From: Actinomycetes bacterium
GTDB lineage: Bacteria > Actinomycetota > Acidimicrobiia > Acidimicrobiales > RAAP-2
Length of the DNA: 64,000 nucleotides
Direction of reading: 5' to 3'
Assembly: GCA_021777285.1 (NCBI GenBank)
Contig: JAJYDR010000004.1
Coordinates: 6,427 to 70,426 of the forward strand
Numbering within the stretch: the first letter of the stretch is position 1; the number at the start of each line of letters is the position of its first letter. Below the pieces are notes generated by a model. That model was not told the origin of the DNA. It did no database searches and was given only the letters and a program-made list of their open reading frames with translations. Positions 51,856 through 63,981 of this stretch are shown in pieces. The translations under genes and the position numbers were made by a program.

Positions 51856-52863
51856 ATGTCCCTCGATCAGTTCCCCCGGTACCCACTGCGCTTCGGCCCG
51901 TCACCGATCCATCGACTCGACCGATTGAGTGAGTACCTGGGCGGAGCGACGGTCTGGGCCAAACGCGAGGACGTGAACTCGGGCCTCGCCTTCGGCGGGA
52001 ACAAGGTTCGCAAGCTCGAGTACCTGGTCGCCGACGCCCTCGCGCAGGGCTGTGACACGCTGGTGTCGATCGGCGGGGTCCAGTCCAACCACACCCGCCA
52101 GGTGGCCGCCGCGGCCGCGGCCGTGGGCATGAAGTGCGTGCTGATCCAAGAGAGCTGGGTCAACTGGCCCGACGTCACCTACGACCGGGTGGGCAACATC
52201 CTGCTCAGCCGGCTCATGGGGGCCGACGTCCGGCTCGTGGACGCGAACTTCGGCATTGGCTTCAAGGCCAGCTGGGAGCAGGCCATCGCCGAGCTCGAGG
52301 CCGCGGGCCACCGGCCCTACGCGATTCCCGCCGGGGCCTCGGACCACCGCCTGGGTGGACTCGGCTTCGCCGGCTGGGCGCTCGAGGTCGAGGAGCAGGA
52401 GCGCGAGCTCGGCATCGCCTTTGACTACGTGATCGTCTGCTCGGTCACCGGTTCGACCCAGGCGGGGATGATCGCCGGCTTCGCCATCAACGACCTGCCG
52501 CGCAAGGTCATCGGCATCGACGGCTCCGCGAAGCCCGCTGAGACCTGGGACCAGGTCGCGAGGATCGCGCGCGCGACGGCCGAGCTCATCGGCGTACAGC
52601 GGCCCATCCTCGACGAGGAGATCATCCTCGACGACCGTTACCACGCGGGCACCTACGGGATCCCCGACGACCGGACGGTCCACGCGATGAAGCTGGGCGC
52701 GTCCCTCGAGGCGATGATCACCGACCCGGTCTACGAGGGCAAGTCCCTCGCCGGACTCATCGACCTCGTCCAGCGCCACGAGCTCGAGCCCGACGCCCAC
52801 GTCCTCTTCGCCCACCTCGGTGGGCAGCCGGCGATCAACGGCTACGCGAGCCTCTTCGGCTAG
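51856..52863 (+). CDS. acdS: 1-aminocyclopropane-1-carboxylate (ACC) deaminase
   Basis: This 335-residue PLP enzyme cleaves ACC, the plant ethylene precursor, to 2-oxobutyrate and ammonia. It aligns along its length with Pseudomonas AcdS ([23 protein letters not shown] read in parts, [10 protein letters not shown] with PLP-Lys50, [19 protein letters not shown]). The residues separating ACC deaminase from D-cysteine desulfhydrase are kept: Glu294 in DPVYEGKS and Leu321 in AHLGG, with Tyr293. GAGAGGAGG precedes ATG 51856. It shares its TAG palindrome with the stop of the PQ-loop gene. Confidence 0.9.
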   Translation: MSLDQFPRYPLRFGPSPIHRLDRLSEYLGGATVWAKREDVNSGLAFGGNKVRKLEYLVADALAQGCDTLVSIGGVQSNHTRQVAAAAAAVGMKCVLIQESWVNWPDVTYDRVGNILLSRLMGADVRLVDANFGIGFKASWEQAIAELEAAGHRPYAIPAGASDHRLGGLGFAGWALEVEEQERELGIAFDYVIVCSVTGSTQAGMIAGFAINDLPRKVIGIDGSAKPAETWDQVARIARATAELIGVQRPILDEEIILDDRYHAGTYGIPDDRTVHAMKLGASLEAMITDPVYEGKSLAGLIDLVQRHELEPDAHVLFAHLGGQPAINGYASLFG

Positions 52864-53480
52864 TAGGCGAAGACTTCCTCGGCGATGAGCGCGCGGCGCG
52901 TCTGGCGGTGACGCCAAGTGGCCAGCGCCGCGATCGCCACGTTGGCGATGCCGGCGGCGCTGGTGGCGACGAGCGCCGCCCAGAGGTGGTCGCCGGCGTA
53001 GAAGGCGACCCACAAGACGGACCCGACGGCCCCGAGCGACCACGACGACGCGGAGACCCCGGTGGCGTCAGCGGTGCGAATGAGTTCGATCAGTTGGGGG
53101 ATGCGGGTGAGCGACATCGTGACGCCGATGCCGTAGACCCCCGCCGACCATCCGCCGATAAGTGCTGGCACCAGGCACGTTGCTGAGAAGATCGTGAACG
53201 AATACCCCAGGGTGCGCACGTCGCGCCACGGCGAGAGCCGCACGAGGATCGCGCCCTGGATCGGCAGGATCACGAGGCTGCCGATGACGACCGGCCAGGA
53301 GCGCGCGACCAGCCCGTAGGCGATCCAGAACCCGCCCATCATCGCGAAGAGTGACCAGGTCGCGAGCGAGACGCCCTCGACGCCGTCGTCACTGACGCGG
53401 CGCCACTGGGACCACGTGGAAACCAGACCTACCGCGACGGCCGCCCAGCCGATGGTGGGCGTCAACGCGTGCGAAATCAC
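52860..53480 (-). CDS. PQ-loop (SWEET/SemiSWEET-like) membrane protein
   Basis: This 206-residue protein has about six to seven membrane helices in two repeats, each with a PQ-loop-like motif: [20 protein letters not shown] near 23 and [22 protein letters not shown] near 125. PQ-loop proteins include sugar and amino-acid carriers; substrate unknown. GTG 53480 is 25 bases downstream of the leuA stop on the same strand, so it is probably transcribed with leuA and subject to its attenuator. A TTAACGA/TCGTTAA stem (53481-53487, 53503-53509) lies in that junction. Confidence 0.75.
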   Translation of the reverse strand: MISHALTPTIGWAAVAVGLVSTWSQWRRVSDDGVEGVSLATWSLFAMMGGFWIAYGLVARSWPVVIGSLVILPIQGAILVRLSPWRDVRTLGYSFTIFSATCLVPALIGGWSAGVYGIGVTMSLTRIPQLIELIRTADATGVSASSWSLGAVGSVLWVAFYAGDHLWAALVATSAAGIANVAIAALATWRHRQTRRALIAEEVFAY

Positions 53481-53505
53481 TTAACGATGCTAATGGTCCG
53501 ATTCG

Positions 53506-55203
<1,698 letters not shown>

Positions 55204-55216
55204 TCATTCCAGAAAC

Positions 55217-55240
55217 AAAAAACCCCCGCGGATGCGGGGG
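55217..55240 (-). terminator. leuA attenuator terminator
   Basis: On the minus strand CCCCCGC, a 4-base loop and GCGGGGG are followed by six T (55222-55217), a strong intrinsic terminator placed between the leader peptide and leuA, 26 bases before the leuA ATG. Confidence 0.9.
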
Positions 55241-55244
55241 CGTC

Positions 55245-55264
55245 GGGCGAGTATGCACTCGCCC
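55245..55264 (-). promoter_or_regulatory. leu leader hairpin overlapping the leader-peptide stop
   Basis: GGGCGAGT and ACTCGCCC form an 8-base stem with a 4-base loop, beginning at the last base of the leader TAG and ending 4 bases before the terminator stem. It is placed to act as pause or alternative structure in attenuation; I did not find a long fully paired antiterminator by eye. Confidence 0.6.
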
Positions 55265-55302
55265 TAATGCAGCAGCAGCTCGACGATCGCAGATGTGCTC
55301 AC
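55264..55302 (-). CDS. Leucine-rich leader peptide of leuA attenuator
   Basis: A 12-codon frame, MSTSAIVELLLH then TAG, contains three consecutive CTG Leu codons plus Ile and Val codons just before its stop, directly ahead of a hairpin and terminator. When charged tRNA-Leu is scarce, ribosome stalling at the Leu codons should prevent termination and raise leuA expression. GTG 55302 lies six bases after TAGACT, so it would be at or near the 5' end of a leaderless RNA. Confidence 0.82.
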   Translation of the reverse strand: MSTSAIVELLLH

Positions 55303-55308
55303 GCCACG

Positions 55309-55336
55309 AGTCTACCGCCCCAGTCCGCCGTGTAAA
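55309..55336 (-). promoter_or_regulatory. Promoter of the leuA leader
   Basis: On the minus strand a -35 TTTACA (55336-55331) and -10 TAGACT (55314-55309) are separated by 16 bases. Predicted initiation about 6 to 7 bases downstream falls at the GTG of the leader peptide (55302). Confidence 0.65.
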
Positions 55337-55364
55337 GCGCCCGCCCTGGAGTAGCCTCGAGCCC

Positions 55365-55526
55365 GTGAGCGTCATACGGGCCTTCGTCAAACTCGCCGTC
55401 CTCGTCGTCCTCCTGGGCCTCGTCGCCGGCGCTATTGCCCTGGTCTCGCGCGGCTCTCGCGGTCGAGCCTCCGGACCCGTCTCCTACGACGAGTGGCCGA
55501 CGGTCCCGCGCAAGCCCGAGTCCTGA
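55365..55526 (+). CDS. Small single-helix membrane protein
   Basis: This 53-residue protein has one membrane helix (about 7-27, [20 protein letters not shown]) and a short tail ending [13 protein letters not shown]. Small actinobacterial proteins with a W-P-x-V-P-x-K-P ending are known but uncharacterised. GTG 55365 follows TAGCCT by seven bases, so it is probably leaderless. It is divergent from the leuA leader, and the aldo/keto reductase follows 20 bases downstream. Confidence 0.6.
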   Translation: MSVIRAFVKLAVLVVLLGLVAGAIALVSRGSRGRASGPVSYDEWPTVPRKPES

Positions 55527-55546
55527 CCCCTACGCAAAGGAGCACT

Positions 55547-56527
55547 ATGGCCACCATGCACTACCGCCGTCTCGGACGTTCGGGCTTAAAGGTGAGCGTC
55601 CTGTCATTTGGCAGCTGGGTCACCTTCGCCAACCAGGGCCAGGTCGAGACCGCCCAACAGGCCGCGGAGTGCCTCGCGGCGGCCAAGGAGGCCGGGGTCA
55701 ACTTCTTTGACAACGCCGAGGCCTACGCCGCCGGGGAGTCCGAGCGCGTCATGGGCGCGGCCTTCCGCGAGCTCGGCTGGGCCCGCCACGAGTTCGTGGT
55801 CTCGACGAAGCTCTTCTGGGGCCTGCACGACGTGCCCAACATGAAGAACACGCTCAACCGCAAGTACCTCCACCAGGCGATCGACGGATCGCTCGAGCGC
55901 TTCGAACTCGACTTCGTCGACCTCGTCTTCTGTCACCGCCCCGACCCCAAGACGCCCATCGAGGAGACCGTGTGGGCCATGAGCGACATGGTCAGCCAGG
56001 GCAAGGCGCTCTACTGGGGCACGTCGGAGTGGAACGCCGACGACATTCGCGCGGCCTACGACATCGCCGATCGGCACCACCTGCACAAGCCCGTCGTCGA
56101 GCAGCCCCAGTACAACATCCTGTGGCGCGACCGCGTCGAGAAGGAGTACCGGCGTCTCTACGAGGACATCGGGCTGGGCACCACGATCTGGTCGCCACTC
56201 TCGTCGGGCCTGCTGACCGGCAAGTACCTGCACGGCGTCCCCGAGGGGTCACGCGCGACCCTGCCCGGCTACGAGTGGCTGCGCGGCATGCTGACCGACC
56301 CCGCGCGCAACAAGAAAGTCGCGGACCTCAAGGTCATCGCCGACGAGCTCGGCGTCTCGCTCACCCAGCTGTCCCTCGCCTGGTGCGCGAAGAATCCCAA
56401 CGTCTCGACAGTCATCACCGGCGCGTCATCGGCCGCCCAGGTGCGCGAGAACATGACGGCCCTGGACGCGATCGACCTGCTGAGCGGTGACGTGATGGAG
56501 CGGATCGACCGGATCAGCCGGGCCTGA
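55547..56527 (+). CDS. Aldo/keto reductase (Kv-beta-like)
   Basis: This 326-residue NADPH-dependent TIM-barrel reductase has the full AKR set: Asp and Tyr in [14 protein letters not shown], Lys in VVSTKLFW and His in [22 protein letters not shown] and [15 protein letters not shown] form the cofactor site. [17 protein letters not shown] resembles the voltage-gated-channel beta-subunit-like subgroup common in bacteria. AAAGGAG precedes ATG 55547. Physiological substrate unknown. Confidence 0.92.
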   Translation: MATMHYRRLGRSGLKVSVLSFGSWVTFANQGQVETAQQAAECLAAAKEAGVNFFDNAEAYAAGESERVMGAAFRELGWARHEFVVSTKLFWGLHDVPNMKNTLNRKYLHQAIDGSLERFELDFVDLVFCHRPDPKTPIEETVWAMSDMVSQGKALYWGTSEWNADDIRAAYDIADRHHLHKPVVEQPQYNILWRDRVEKEYRRLYEDIGLGTTIWSPLSSGLLTGKYLHGVPEGSRATLPGYEWLRGMLTDPARNKKVADLKVIADELGVSLTQLSLAWCAKNPNVSTVITGASSAAQVRENMTALDAIDLLSGDVMERIDRISRA

Positions 56528-56540
56528 CCGCGCCGCGCGA

Positions 56541-58115
56541 TTAGCGCAGCGTGATCAGGTGGATGTCCTGAATCCCCTCGGTCGAGCGCAGCCGGTCGAT
56601 CACCGACTCGGGAGTCGGCGTCGTCGTGGAGATCACCATGAGCGCGGTCTTGGTGGTCGGGTCCGGCCCCACCGCCATGGACGAGATCGACACGTGCGCC
56701 TCGCCGAGGGCGAGGCCGACGTGACCGATCATGCCCGGACGGTCGTCGTTGCGCACGACCAACATCGTGGCCGCGGGCGGGATCTCGACGCTGTGGCCGT
56801 CGACGGTGACGATGCGGGTCTCGAGCCGGGTCCCGATCGTCATCAGGGTGCCCGAGACCGCGTGGTCGCCCGAGCGCACCGTGATCAGGTTCACGTACTC
56901 CGGTGACTCAACCGTGGACACCTCGCCCCAGGTGAGTTCGTGCTCGGCCGCCATCTGGGGCGCATTCACGAAGGACACCCCGTCGTGGCCGGTGGCCCCG
57001 AGCAGGCCCTTCAGTGCGCACAGTGTGAGGATCTTGGTGCCCGCGCCGGCGAGCTCGCCCTGGTAGATCACCTCGAGGTCGGCGGGGTTGCCGTCGAGCA
57101 GGCCGCCGATGAATCGGCCGAGCACCTCGGCGAGGCCCATGAAGGGCCGCACGACGTTGGAGACCTCGCCGGCCGCGACGTTGACCGCGAAGGGCACGAA
57201 GTCCCCGGCGAGGGCGAGCTGGACCTGCTCGGCGATGGTGACGCCGGCCTTGTCCTGGGCTTCGGCGGTCGAGGCGCCGAGGTGTGGCACCACGACGACC
57301 GAGGGAAGCTCGAACAACGGCGACGCCGTCGTGGGCTCTTTAGCGAACACGTCCAGGGCCGCGCCGTGGACGTGGCCGTTGCGGATCGCTTCGGCGAGGT
57401 CGTCCTCATTCACGATGCCCCCGCGCGCCGCGTTCACGATGCGCACGCCGACCTTGGTCTTGGCCAGGGCGGCCGCGTCGAGCAGGTTGGTGGTCTCCTT
57501 GTTCTTGGGCAGGTGGATGGTGATGAAGTCGCTCTGGGCGAGCAATGAGTCCAGGGTCATCAGCTGCACGCCCATGTGCTTGGCCCGCTCCTCGGAGATG
57601 TAGGGGTCAAAGGCCACGATCCGCATGCCGAAAGCGAGCGCGCGCTGGGCGACGAGCGCGCCGATCTTGCCCAGGCCGACCACTCCGAGGGTCTTGCCGT
57701 AGAGCTCGACGCCCTCCCACTTGGAACGCTCCCACTTGCCGTCCTTCAGTGCCGCGTGGGCCTGGGGGATGTTGCGGGCCTGGGCGAGCAGCAGGGCCAG
57801 CGCCTGTTCGGCCGCGGAGAGGATGTTCGACTGGGGGGCGTTGACTACCATGACCCCCAGCTCGGTCGCCTTGGCGACATCGACGTTGTCCAGGCCGATG
57901 CCCGCGCGCCCGACCACGATGAGGTCACTCGCCGCCTCCAGCGTCGCCGCGTCCACCTGCGTGGCCGACCGGATGATCAGCGCGTTCGCGCCCACCACTG
58001 CCTCGAGCAGCTCCGCCGGCGACAGCCCGAGTCGGACGTCGACCTCGTGTCCAGCGTTACGGAGCTCCTGGAGCCCCGACTGCGCGATTTCCTCCGTTAC
58101 CAGTACACGAGCCAC
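56541..58115 (-). CDS. serA: D-3-phosphoglycerate dehydrogenase
   Basis: This 524-residue enzyme begins serine synthesis. It is the long actinobacterial type: substrate and NAD domains (1-310, VVGRAGIGLDNVDV, LGVVGLGKIGALVAQRA, HLGASTAEAQDKAG with the catalytic His), an intervening regulatory domain (about 315-450) and a C-terminal ACT domain (about 452-524) for serine feedback. AAAGGTGAACA precedes GTG 58115. The aspartate aminotransferase-like gene lies upstream on the same strand, 37 bases away. Confidence 0.95.
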   Translation of the reverse strand: MARVLVTEEIAQSGLQELRNAGHEVDVRLGLSPAELLEAVVGANALIIRSATQVDAATLEAASDLIVVGRAGIGLDNVDVAKATELGVMVVNAPQSNILSAAEQALALLLAQARNIPQAHAALKDGKWERSKWEGVELYGKTLGVVGLGKIGALVAQRALAFGMRIVAFDPYISEERAKHMGVQLMTLDSLLAQSDFITIHLPKNKETTNLLDAAALAKTKVGVRIVNAARGGIVNEDDLAEAIRNGHVHGAALDVFAKEPTTASPLFELPSVVVVPHLGASTAEAQDKAGVTIAEQVQLALAGDFVPFAVNVAAGEVSNVVRPFMGLAEVLGRFIGGLLDGNPADLEVIYQGELAGAGTKILTLCALKGLLGATGHDGVSFVNAPQMAAEHELTWGEVSTVESPEYVNLITVRSGDHAVSGTLMTIGTRLETRIVTVDGHSVEIPPAATMLVVRNDDRPGMIGHVGLALGEAHVSISSMAVGPDPTTKTALMVISTTTPTPESVIDRLRSTEGIQDIHLITLR

Positions 58116-58152
58116 TGTTCACCTTTCTTTGATCAACCCACGCTAGTAAGCG

Positions 58153-59349
58153 TCAGCCGTTAACGAGATCGCCCAGGCGGGTCAGACCCTCGACCAGGTC
58201 GTCATCGCCCAGCGCGTAGCTGAGCCGGAAGTAGCCCGGCGTGCCGAAGGCCTCGCCGGGAACGACCGCGATCTTGGCCGTCTCGAGGAGGTTCTCGGCG
58301 AGCTCGGCCGAGGAGGTCGCGACCCGCCCGGCGAGCGGCCGGCCCAGCAGGCCCGTCACGTTCGGGTAGCAGTAGAACGCCCCCTCGGGCACCGCGCAGG
58401 ACACGCCGTCGATCGCGTTGAGCATCGTCGTCATGGTGTGGCGGCGCCGGTCGAAAGCCGCGCGCATCTCGCCAACGGCGGTGAGGTCGCCCGTCAGCGC
58501 GGCCACGGCGGCGCGCTGGGAGATGTTCGAGATGTTCGACGTGGTCTGGCTCTGGTAGTTCACGGCCGCGCCCATGACGTCCGTGGGCCCCACCATCCAG
58601 CCAATGCGCCAGCCGGTCATGGCGTAGGTCTTTGCCACGCCGTTCACGACGACCCAGCGGTCGCCCAGCTCGGGGGCCACCACCGGCATCGAGACGTTGG
58701 TGGCGTCGCCGTAGACCAGGTGCTCGTAGATCTCGTCACAGAGGACCCAGACGTCGTGCTCGGCGGCCCAGCGCCCGATCGCGGCGACGTCCTGAGGCGT
58801 CACCACCGCGCCGGTCGGGTTGGACGGCGACACGAAGACGAGCAGCTTGGTCTTGTCGGTGCGGTGACGTTCGAGGTCCTCGACCGTGACGCGAAACCCG
58901 TTCGCCTCGCTCGTGGGCACGGGGACCGGAATCCCGCCGGCGAGGTACACCGCCTCGGGGTAGGTCGTCCAGAACGGCGACGGGATCAGCACCTCGTCAC
59001 CGGGGTTGAGCATGGTCATGAAGGCCGTGGCGACCGCGTGCTTGCCGCCGTTGGTGACCAGCACCTGGCTCGCGGCGATCTCGAGACCCGAGTCGCGCCG
59101 GGTCTTGGCGACGATCGCCTCGCGCAGCTCGGGCAGGCCGGCCGTCGGGGTGTACTTGTAGTTCACCGGGTCGTAGCAGGCCTTCGCCGCGGCCTCGACG
59201 ATGTGCGCCGGGGTCGGGAAGTCGGGCTCGCCGGCGCCGTAGACGATGATGGGCTCGCCAGATGCCTTTAACGCCTTGGCTTTGGCGTCCACGGCCAGGG
59301 TCGCGCTCGGCGCAAGTCCCCCCAGAAGGTCACTGACTCGGGCGCTCAT
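58153..59349 (-). CDS. Class I aminotransferase (aspartate aminotransferase-like)
   Basis: This 398-residue PLP enzyme has the type Ib aspartate aminotransferase pattern: [67 protein letters not shown] and PLP-Lys in [17 protein letters not shown]. The terminal [14 protein letters not shown] carries the carboxylate-binding Arg. Aspartate or prephenate are possible substrates. ATG 59349 has GGAG upstream. It is divergent from serC, with 37 bases between the starts. Confidence 0.92.
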   Translation of the reverse strand: MSARVSDLLGGLAPSATLAVDAKAKALKASGEPIIVYGAGEPDFPTPAHIVEAAAKACYDPVNYKYTPTAGLPELREAIVAKTRRDSGLEIAASQVLVTNGGKHAVATAFMTMLNPGDEVLIPSPFWTTYPEAVYLAGGIPVPVPTSEANGFRVTVEDLERHRTDKTKLLVFVSPSNPTGAVVTPQDVAAIGRWAAEHDVWVLCDEIYEHLVYGDATNVSMPVVAPELGDRWVVVNGVAKTYAMTGWRIGWMVGPTDVMGAAVNYQSQTTSNISNISQRAAVAALTGDLTAVGEMRAAFDRRRHTMTTMLNAIDGVSCAVPEGAFYCYPNVTGLLGRPLAGRVATSSAELAENLLETAKIAVVPGEAFGTPGYFRLSYALGDDDLVEGLTRLGDLVNG

Positions 59350-59380
59350 CACGACTCCAATCCGTTGTCCGTAAGATTGA

Positions 59381-60508
<1,128 letters not shown>

Positions 60509-60528
60509 ACACTCGGCCGGGGATTCGA

Positions 60529-60571
60529 AACCAAAACGAGGGGCGCTCCTAGGGCGCCCCTCGTTTTGGTT
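60529..60571. terminator. Bidirectional terminator between serC and ilvC
   Basis: An 18-base perfect stem (60529-60546 with 60554-60571) encloses a 7-base loop. Its outer part is AACCAAAACG/CGTTTTGGTT and its inner part G+C-rich, so both strands present a G+C stem followed by a short T-rich segment. It separates convergent serC and ilvC and is the clearest stand-alone terminator of the window. Confidence 0.85.
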
Positions 60572-60618
60572 GCTAGGTCGTCGGCGCCGGTTCCAGCGGG
60601 AGCCAGCGCCCATCGGCG

Positions 60619-61653
60619 TCAGTCGGTGTCGCCGCCCGAGGCCTCCGAGACCTTCTGCTTGCCCGCCGAGACGAAGGGCATCATGGCGCGCAGCTTCTTG
60701 CCGATGTCCTCGATCGCGTGCTTCTTGCCGACCTCGCGCAACTCGCGGTAGCGCGGGCGGCCGATCTCGTTCTCCTTGATCCACTCGGCGGCGAAGGTGC
60801 CGTCTTGGATCTCGGTGAGCACCTTCTTCATCTCGGCCTTCACCTGGCTCGTGATGATTCGCGGGCCGCGGGTCAGGTCGCCGTACTCGGCGGTGTCTGA
60901 CACCGAGTAGCGCATGCCGGTGATCCCCTCTTCGTACATCAGGTCGACGATCAGCTTGAGCTCGTGCAGGCACTCGAAGTACGCGCTCTCGGGCTGGTAG
61001 CCCGCCTCGACGAGGGTCTCGTAGCCGGCGGTGACCAGGGCGCTCACCCCACCGCAGAGCACGGCCTGCTCGCCGAAGAGGTCCGTCTCGGTCTCCTCGG
61101 TGAAGGTCGTCTCGAGCACGCCGGCGCGCGTCGCGCCGATGCCGTGGGCGTAGGCCAGCGCGATCGCGTGCGCGTTGCCGGTGGCGTCCTGGTGGACCGC
61201 GATCAGCGACGGCACGCCGCCGCCCTCGACGTAGGTGCGCCGCACCAGGTGGCCGGGACCCTTGGGCGCCACCATCGCCACGTCGACGTCGGCGGGCGGA
61301 TTGATCAGGTTGAAGCGGATGTTGAAGCCGTGGGCGAAGAGTAGGCACTTGCCCGCCGTCAGGTGCGGCGCGATCTCGAGCTCGTAGATGCGCTTCTGCT
61401 CGGTGTCGGGCAGCAGGATCATGATGATCTCGGCCTCGGCCGCGGCGTCGGCGATGCCGAGCACGCGCAGTCCCGCCTCCTCGGCCTTGAGGATCGAGGA
61501 CGACTCGGGGCGCAGTCCCACGCGCACGTCGAATCCGGAGTCGTGCAGGTTGAGCGCGTGCGCGTGACCCTGCGAGCCGTAGCCGAGGATCGCGATCTTC
61601 TTGCCCTTGAGGATCTCGGGATGGGCGTCGGCCTCGTAGTACATGGTGGTCAT
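60619..61653 (-). CDS. ilvC: Ketol-acid reductoisomerase
   Basis: This 344-residue class I enzyme makes dihydroxy acids for Ile, Val and Leu. It has [17 protein letters not shown] for NADPH near 24, VGLRPESSS in the cofactor-specificity loop, [41 protein letters not shown] with Mg ligands, and [15 protein letters not shown]. The ATG at 61653 is 12 bases from the ilvN stop, making ilvB-ilvN-ilvC one operon. Confidence 0.96.
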   Translation of the reverse strand: MTTMYYEADAHPEILKGKKIAILGYGSQGHAHALNLHDSGFDVRVGLRPESSSILKAEEAGLRVLGIADAAAEAEIIMILLPDTEQKRIYELEIAPHLTAGKCLLFAHGFNIRFNLINPPADVDVAMVAPKGPGHLVRRTYVEGGGVPSLIAVHQDATGNAHAIALAYAHGIGATRAGVLETTFTEETETDLFGEQAVLCGGVSALVTAGYETLVEAGYQPESAYFECLHELKLIVDLMYEEGITGMRYSVSDTAEYGDLTRGPRIITSQVKAEMKKVLTEIQDGTFAAEWIKENEIGRPRYRELREVGKKHAIEDIGKKLRAMMPFVSAGKQKVSEASGGDTD

Positions 61654-61665
61654 CGTTCGTTCCTT

Positions 61666-62220
61666 CTACGGCTCGGGGGTGGTCAGAGTGCTTCGGCCAA
61701 GTCTAGGGAGTGCGACGCGGCCCGTTCGGTGGAGTTCGACCTCCGCGAAGGCCTCGAGGGCCCGTTCGAGGTCGTCGCAGGCGCTCGGGGTCCCGGCGAG
61801 CATGACCGTCACCGCGCCCGGGTCGACGTCCACGATGGCCGCGCCGGCGTTGCCGAGTGTGTCGAGCAGCGGCGTCCGGTTCGCCACGTCGGTCTTGATC
61901 GTGGCGAGCAGGAGCTCGCGTTCGACCGCTTCACGAGGGGCGATGTCGGTGATGTCGACGACGTTCACGAGCTTGTCGAGCTGCCCGACGATCTGCTCCA
62001 GCGGCGCGGACTCGGCGTCGACGACGATGGTGACCCGCGAGAACCTCGCGTGGCTCTCCGAAGGGGCGACGGCGAGCGAGTAGATGTTGAAGCCGCGCCG
62101 GGCGAACAGCCCGGCGATGCGTGCCAGCACGCCCGACTTGTTCTCGACCAGCACCGAGAGGATGTGGTGGCGCACCGGGGAGTGGGTGGACTCGCCGGCG
62201 AAGGGCTCGGGGACGTTCAT
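61666..62220 (-). CDS. ilvN: Acetolactate synthase regulatory subunit
   Basis: This 184-residue protein has an N-terminal ACT domain (HILSVLVENKSGVLARIAGLFARRG read in parts, FNIYSLAV, then a C-terminal ALS small-subunit domain (REAVERELLLATIKTD). It binds valine and activates IlvB. ATG 62220 overlaps the ilvB stop by four bases (ATGA), ensuring paired synthesis. Confidence 0.95.
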   Translation of the reverse strand: MNVPEPFAGESTHSPVRHHILSVLVENKSGVLARIAGLFARRGFNIYSLAVAPSESHARFSRVTIVVDAESAPLEQIVGQLDKLVNVVDITDIAPREAVERELLLATIKTDVANRTPLLDTLGNAGAAIVDVDPGAVTVMLAGTPSACDDLERALEAFAEVELHRTGRVALPRLGRSTLTTPEP

Positions 62221-63932
62221 CGCGCACCGCCGCGCTGGGAGGGGTGCACCAGGATGTCGTCGTTGCTCACGCCGGCGGGCACCATCGGGAAGACCTTCTC
62301 GGCGCTGTCCGTGCGGAAGTCGATCACGACGGGCACGTCGTTGATGGTGTTGGCCTCGTCGATCACGTCGTTCATCTCCTTCAGGTTGGTCGCGCGCAGG
62401 CCCACGCAGCCCATCGCCTCGGCCCACTTCACGTAGTCGGGCAGGTCCGGCGAGAGGTAGACCTCGCTGTATCGCTCGTCGTAGAACATCTCTTGCCACT
62501 GGCGGACCATGCCGAGGTAGGCGTTGTTGAGGATCGCCACCTTGATGGGGATGCCCTCGGACCGCGCGGTCACGAGCTCCTGGGCAGTCATCTGGAAGCA
62601 GCCGTCGCCGTCGATGCACCACACGGTGCGGTCGGGTCGACCGGCCTTGGCCCCGATCGCCGCGGGCACGCCAAAGCCCATGGTTCCCGCGCCGCCGGAG
62701 TTGACCCAGGTGTTGGGCTCTTCAAAGGGCCAGTGCTGGGCGGTCCACATCTGGTGCTGGCCGACACCCGAGGCGACGATGGTCCCCGCCGGGGCGGTTC
62801 GGGCGATCGCCTCGATGACGTGCTGGGGCCGCAGCGGCCCGTCCAGCTCGGGCTCGTCGTAGGTCAGGGGGTAGCTCGCCTGCCAGGACCGGATGGCGCG
62901 CCACCAGTCGTCGAGGTTCTTCGGCCTCGCGCCCGCCTCGTCAAAGGCGCGCAGCGCCGTGGCGACGTCGGTCTGCAGGGCGACGTCGGGCCGGCGGATC
63001 TTGCCGAACTCGGCGCGGTCGATGTCGACGTGGATCACCTTCGCGTCGGGCGCGAAGGCGGTGATCTTGCCGGTGACCCGGTCGTCGAAGCGCGCGCCCA
63101 GCGTGATCAGCAGGTCCGCGCGCTGGATGGCGGTGACCGCGGCGTAGACGCCGTGCATGCCCGGCATGCCCAGGTGCTGCTCGTGCGAGTCGGGGAAGGC
63201 TCCGCGCGCCATGAGCGTGGTCACCACGGGGATGCGGGTGCGCTCGGCGAAGGCCAGCAGCTCCGCGGTCGCGCGCGACTTCAGGGTGCCCCCGCCGACG
63301 TAGAGCACGGGCCGCTCGGACGACTCGATGAGCGCCACGCAGCGCGCCACGGCCGACTCGTCGAGCTCGACCGTCGGCCGGTAGCCCGGCAGGTCGTACT
63401 CCTCGACGCCCGACGGGTACCACCACTCCATCGTGGACTGGGCGACGTCCTTGGGCACGTCGATCAGCACCGGGCCGGGCCGACCCGTGGTCGCGAGGTG
63501 GAAGGCGGCGGCCACCGCGCGCGGCAGCTCGTGGGCCGACTGCACGAGGAAGTTGTGCTTGGTGATCCCCATGGTGATGCCCGTGATGTCGCACTCCTGG
63601 AACGCGTCCAGGCCGATGGAGCTCGTCGCGACCTGGCCGGTGATCACCACGAGGGGCGTCGAATCCATGTGGGCGTTGGTGATCGGCGTAACGATGTTGG
63701 TCGCGCCCGGGCCGCTCGTGACCATCGCCACCCCGGCGCGCCCGGTCGCCATCGCGTAGCCCTCGGCCATGTGGCCCGCCCCCTGCTCGTGGCGCACGAG
63801 GATGTGACGGATCGACGAGTCGATCAGCGGGTCGTACACCGGCAGGATGGCGCCACCGGGCAGGCCGAATACGGTGTCCACGCCCTGCTGCTCGAGGCTC
63901 TTGATGAGGGCTTGTGCGCCAGTGAGTTCCAC
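62217..63932 (-). CDS. ilvB: Acetolactate synthase catalytic subunit
   Basis: This 571-residue thiamine-diphosphate enzyme condenses pyruvate with pyruvate or 2-oxobutyrate. The catalytic Glu lies in RHEQGAGHMAEGYA near 50; the FAD/middle domain spans about 190-350; the ThDP/Mg motif is GDGCFQMTAQEL through NNAYLGMVRQWQ. GGAAGTAGGAATC precedes GTG 63932. An intrinsic terminator sits 26 bases upstream, indicating leader control of ilvB-ilvN-ilvC. Confidence 0.96.
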   Translation of the reverse strand: MELTGAQALIKSLEQQGVDTVFGLPGGAILPVYDPLIDSSIRHILVRHEQGAGHMAEGYAMATGRAGVAMVTSGPGATNIVTPITNAHMDSTPLVVITGQVATSSIGLDAFQECDITGITMGITKHNFLVQSAHELPRAVAAAFHLATTGRPGPVLIDVPKDVAQSTMEWWYPSGVEEYDLPGYRPTVELDESAVARCVALIESSERPVLYVGGGTLKSRATAELLAFAERTRIPVVTTLMARGAFPDSHEQHLGMPGMHGVYAAVTAIQRADLLITLGARFDDRVTGKITAFAPDAKVIHVDIDRAEFGKIRRPDVALQTDVATALRAFDEAGARPKNLDDWWRAIRSWQASYPLTYDEPELDGPLRPQHVIEAIARTAPAGTIVASGVGQHQMWTAQHWPFEEPNTWVNSGGAGTMGFGVPAAIGAKAGRPDRTVWCIDGDGCFQMTAQELVTARSEGIPIKVAILNNAYLGMVRQWQEMFYDERYSEVYLSPDLPDYVKWAEAMGCVGLRATNLKEMNDVIDEANTINDVPVVIDFRTDSAEKVFPMVPAGVSNDDILVHPSQRGGAR

Positions 63933-63957
63933 GATTCCTACTTCCGTCGATATAAAG

Positions 63958-63981
63958 AAAAAAGCCTCCCGATTGGGAGGC
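63958..63981 (-). terminator. Attenuator-type terminator upstream of ilvB
   Basis: On the minus strand GCCTCCC, a 4-base loop and GGGAGGC are followed by six T (63963-63958). Its position just before ilvB with no gene between matches the leuA attenuator. The leader peptide and promoter would lie to the right of the window. Confidence 0.85.
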
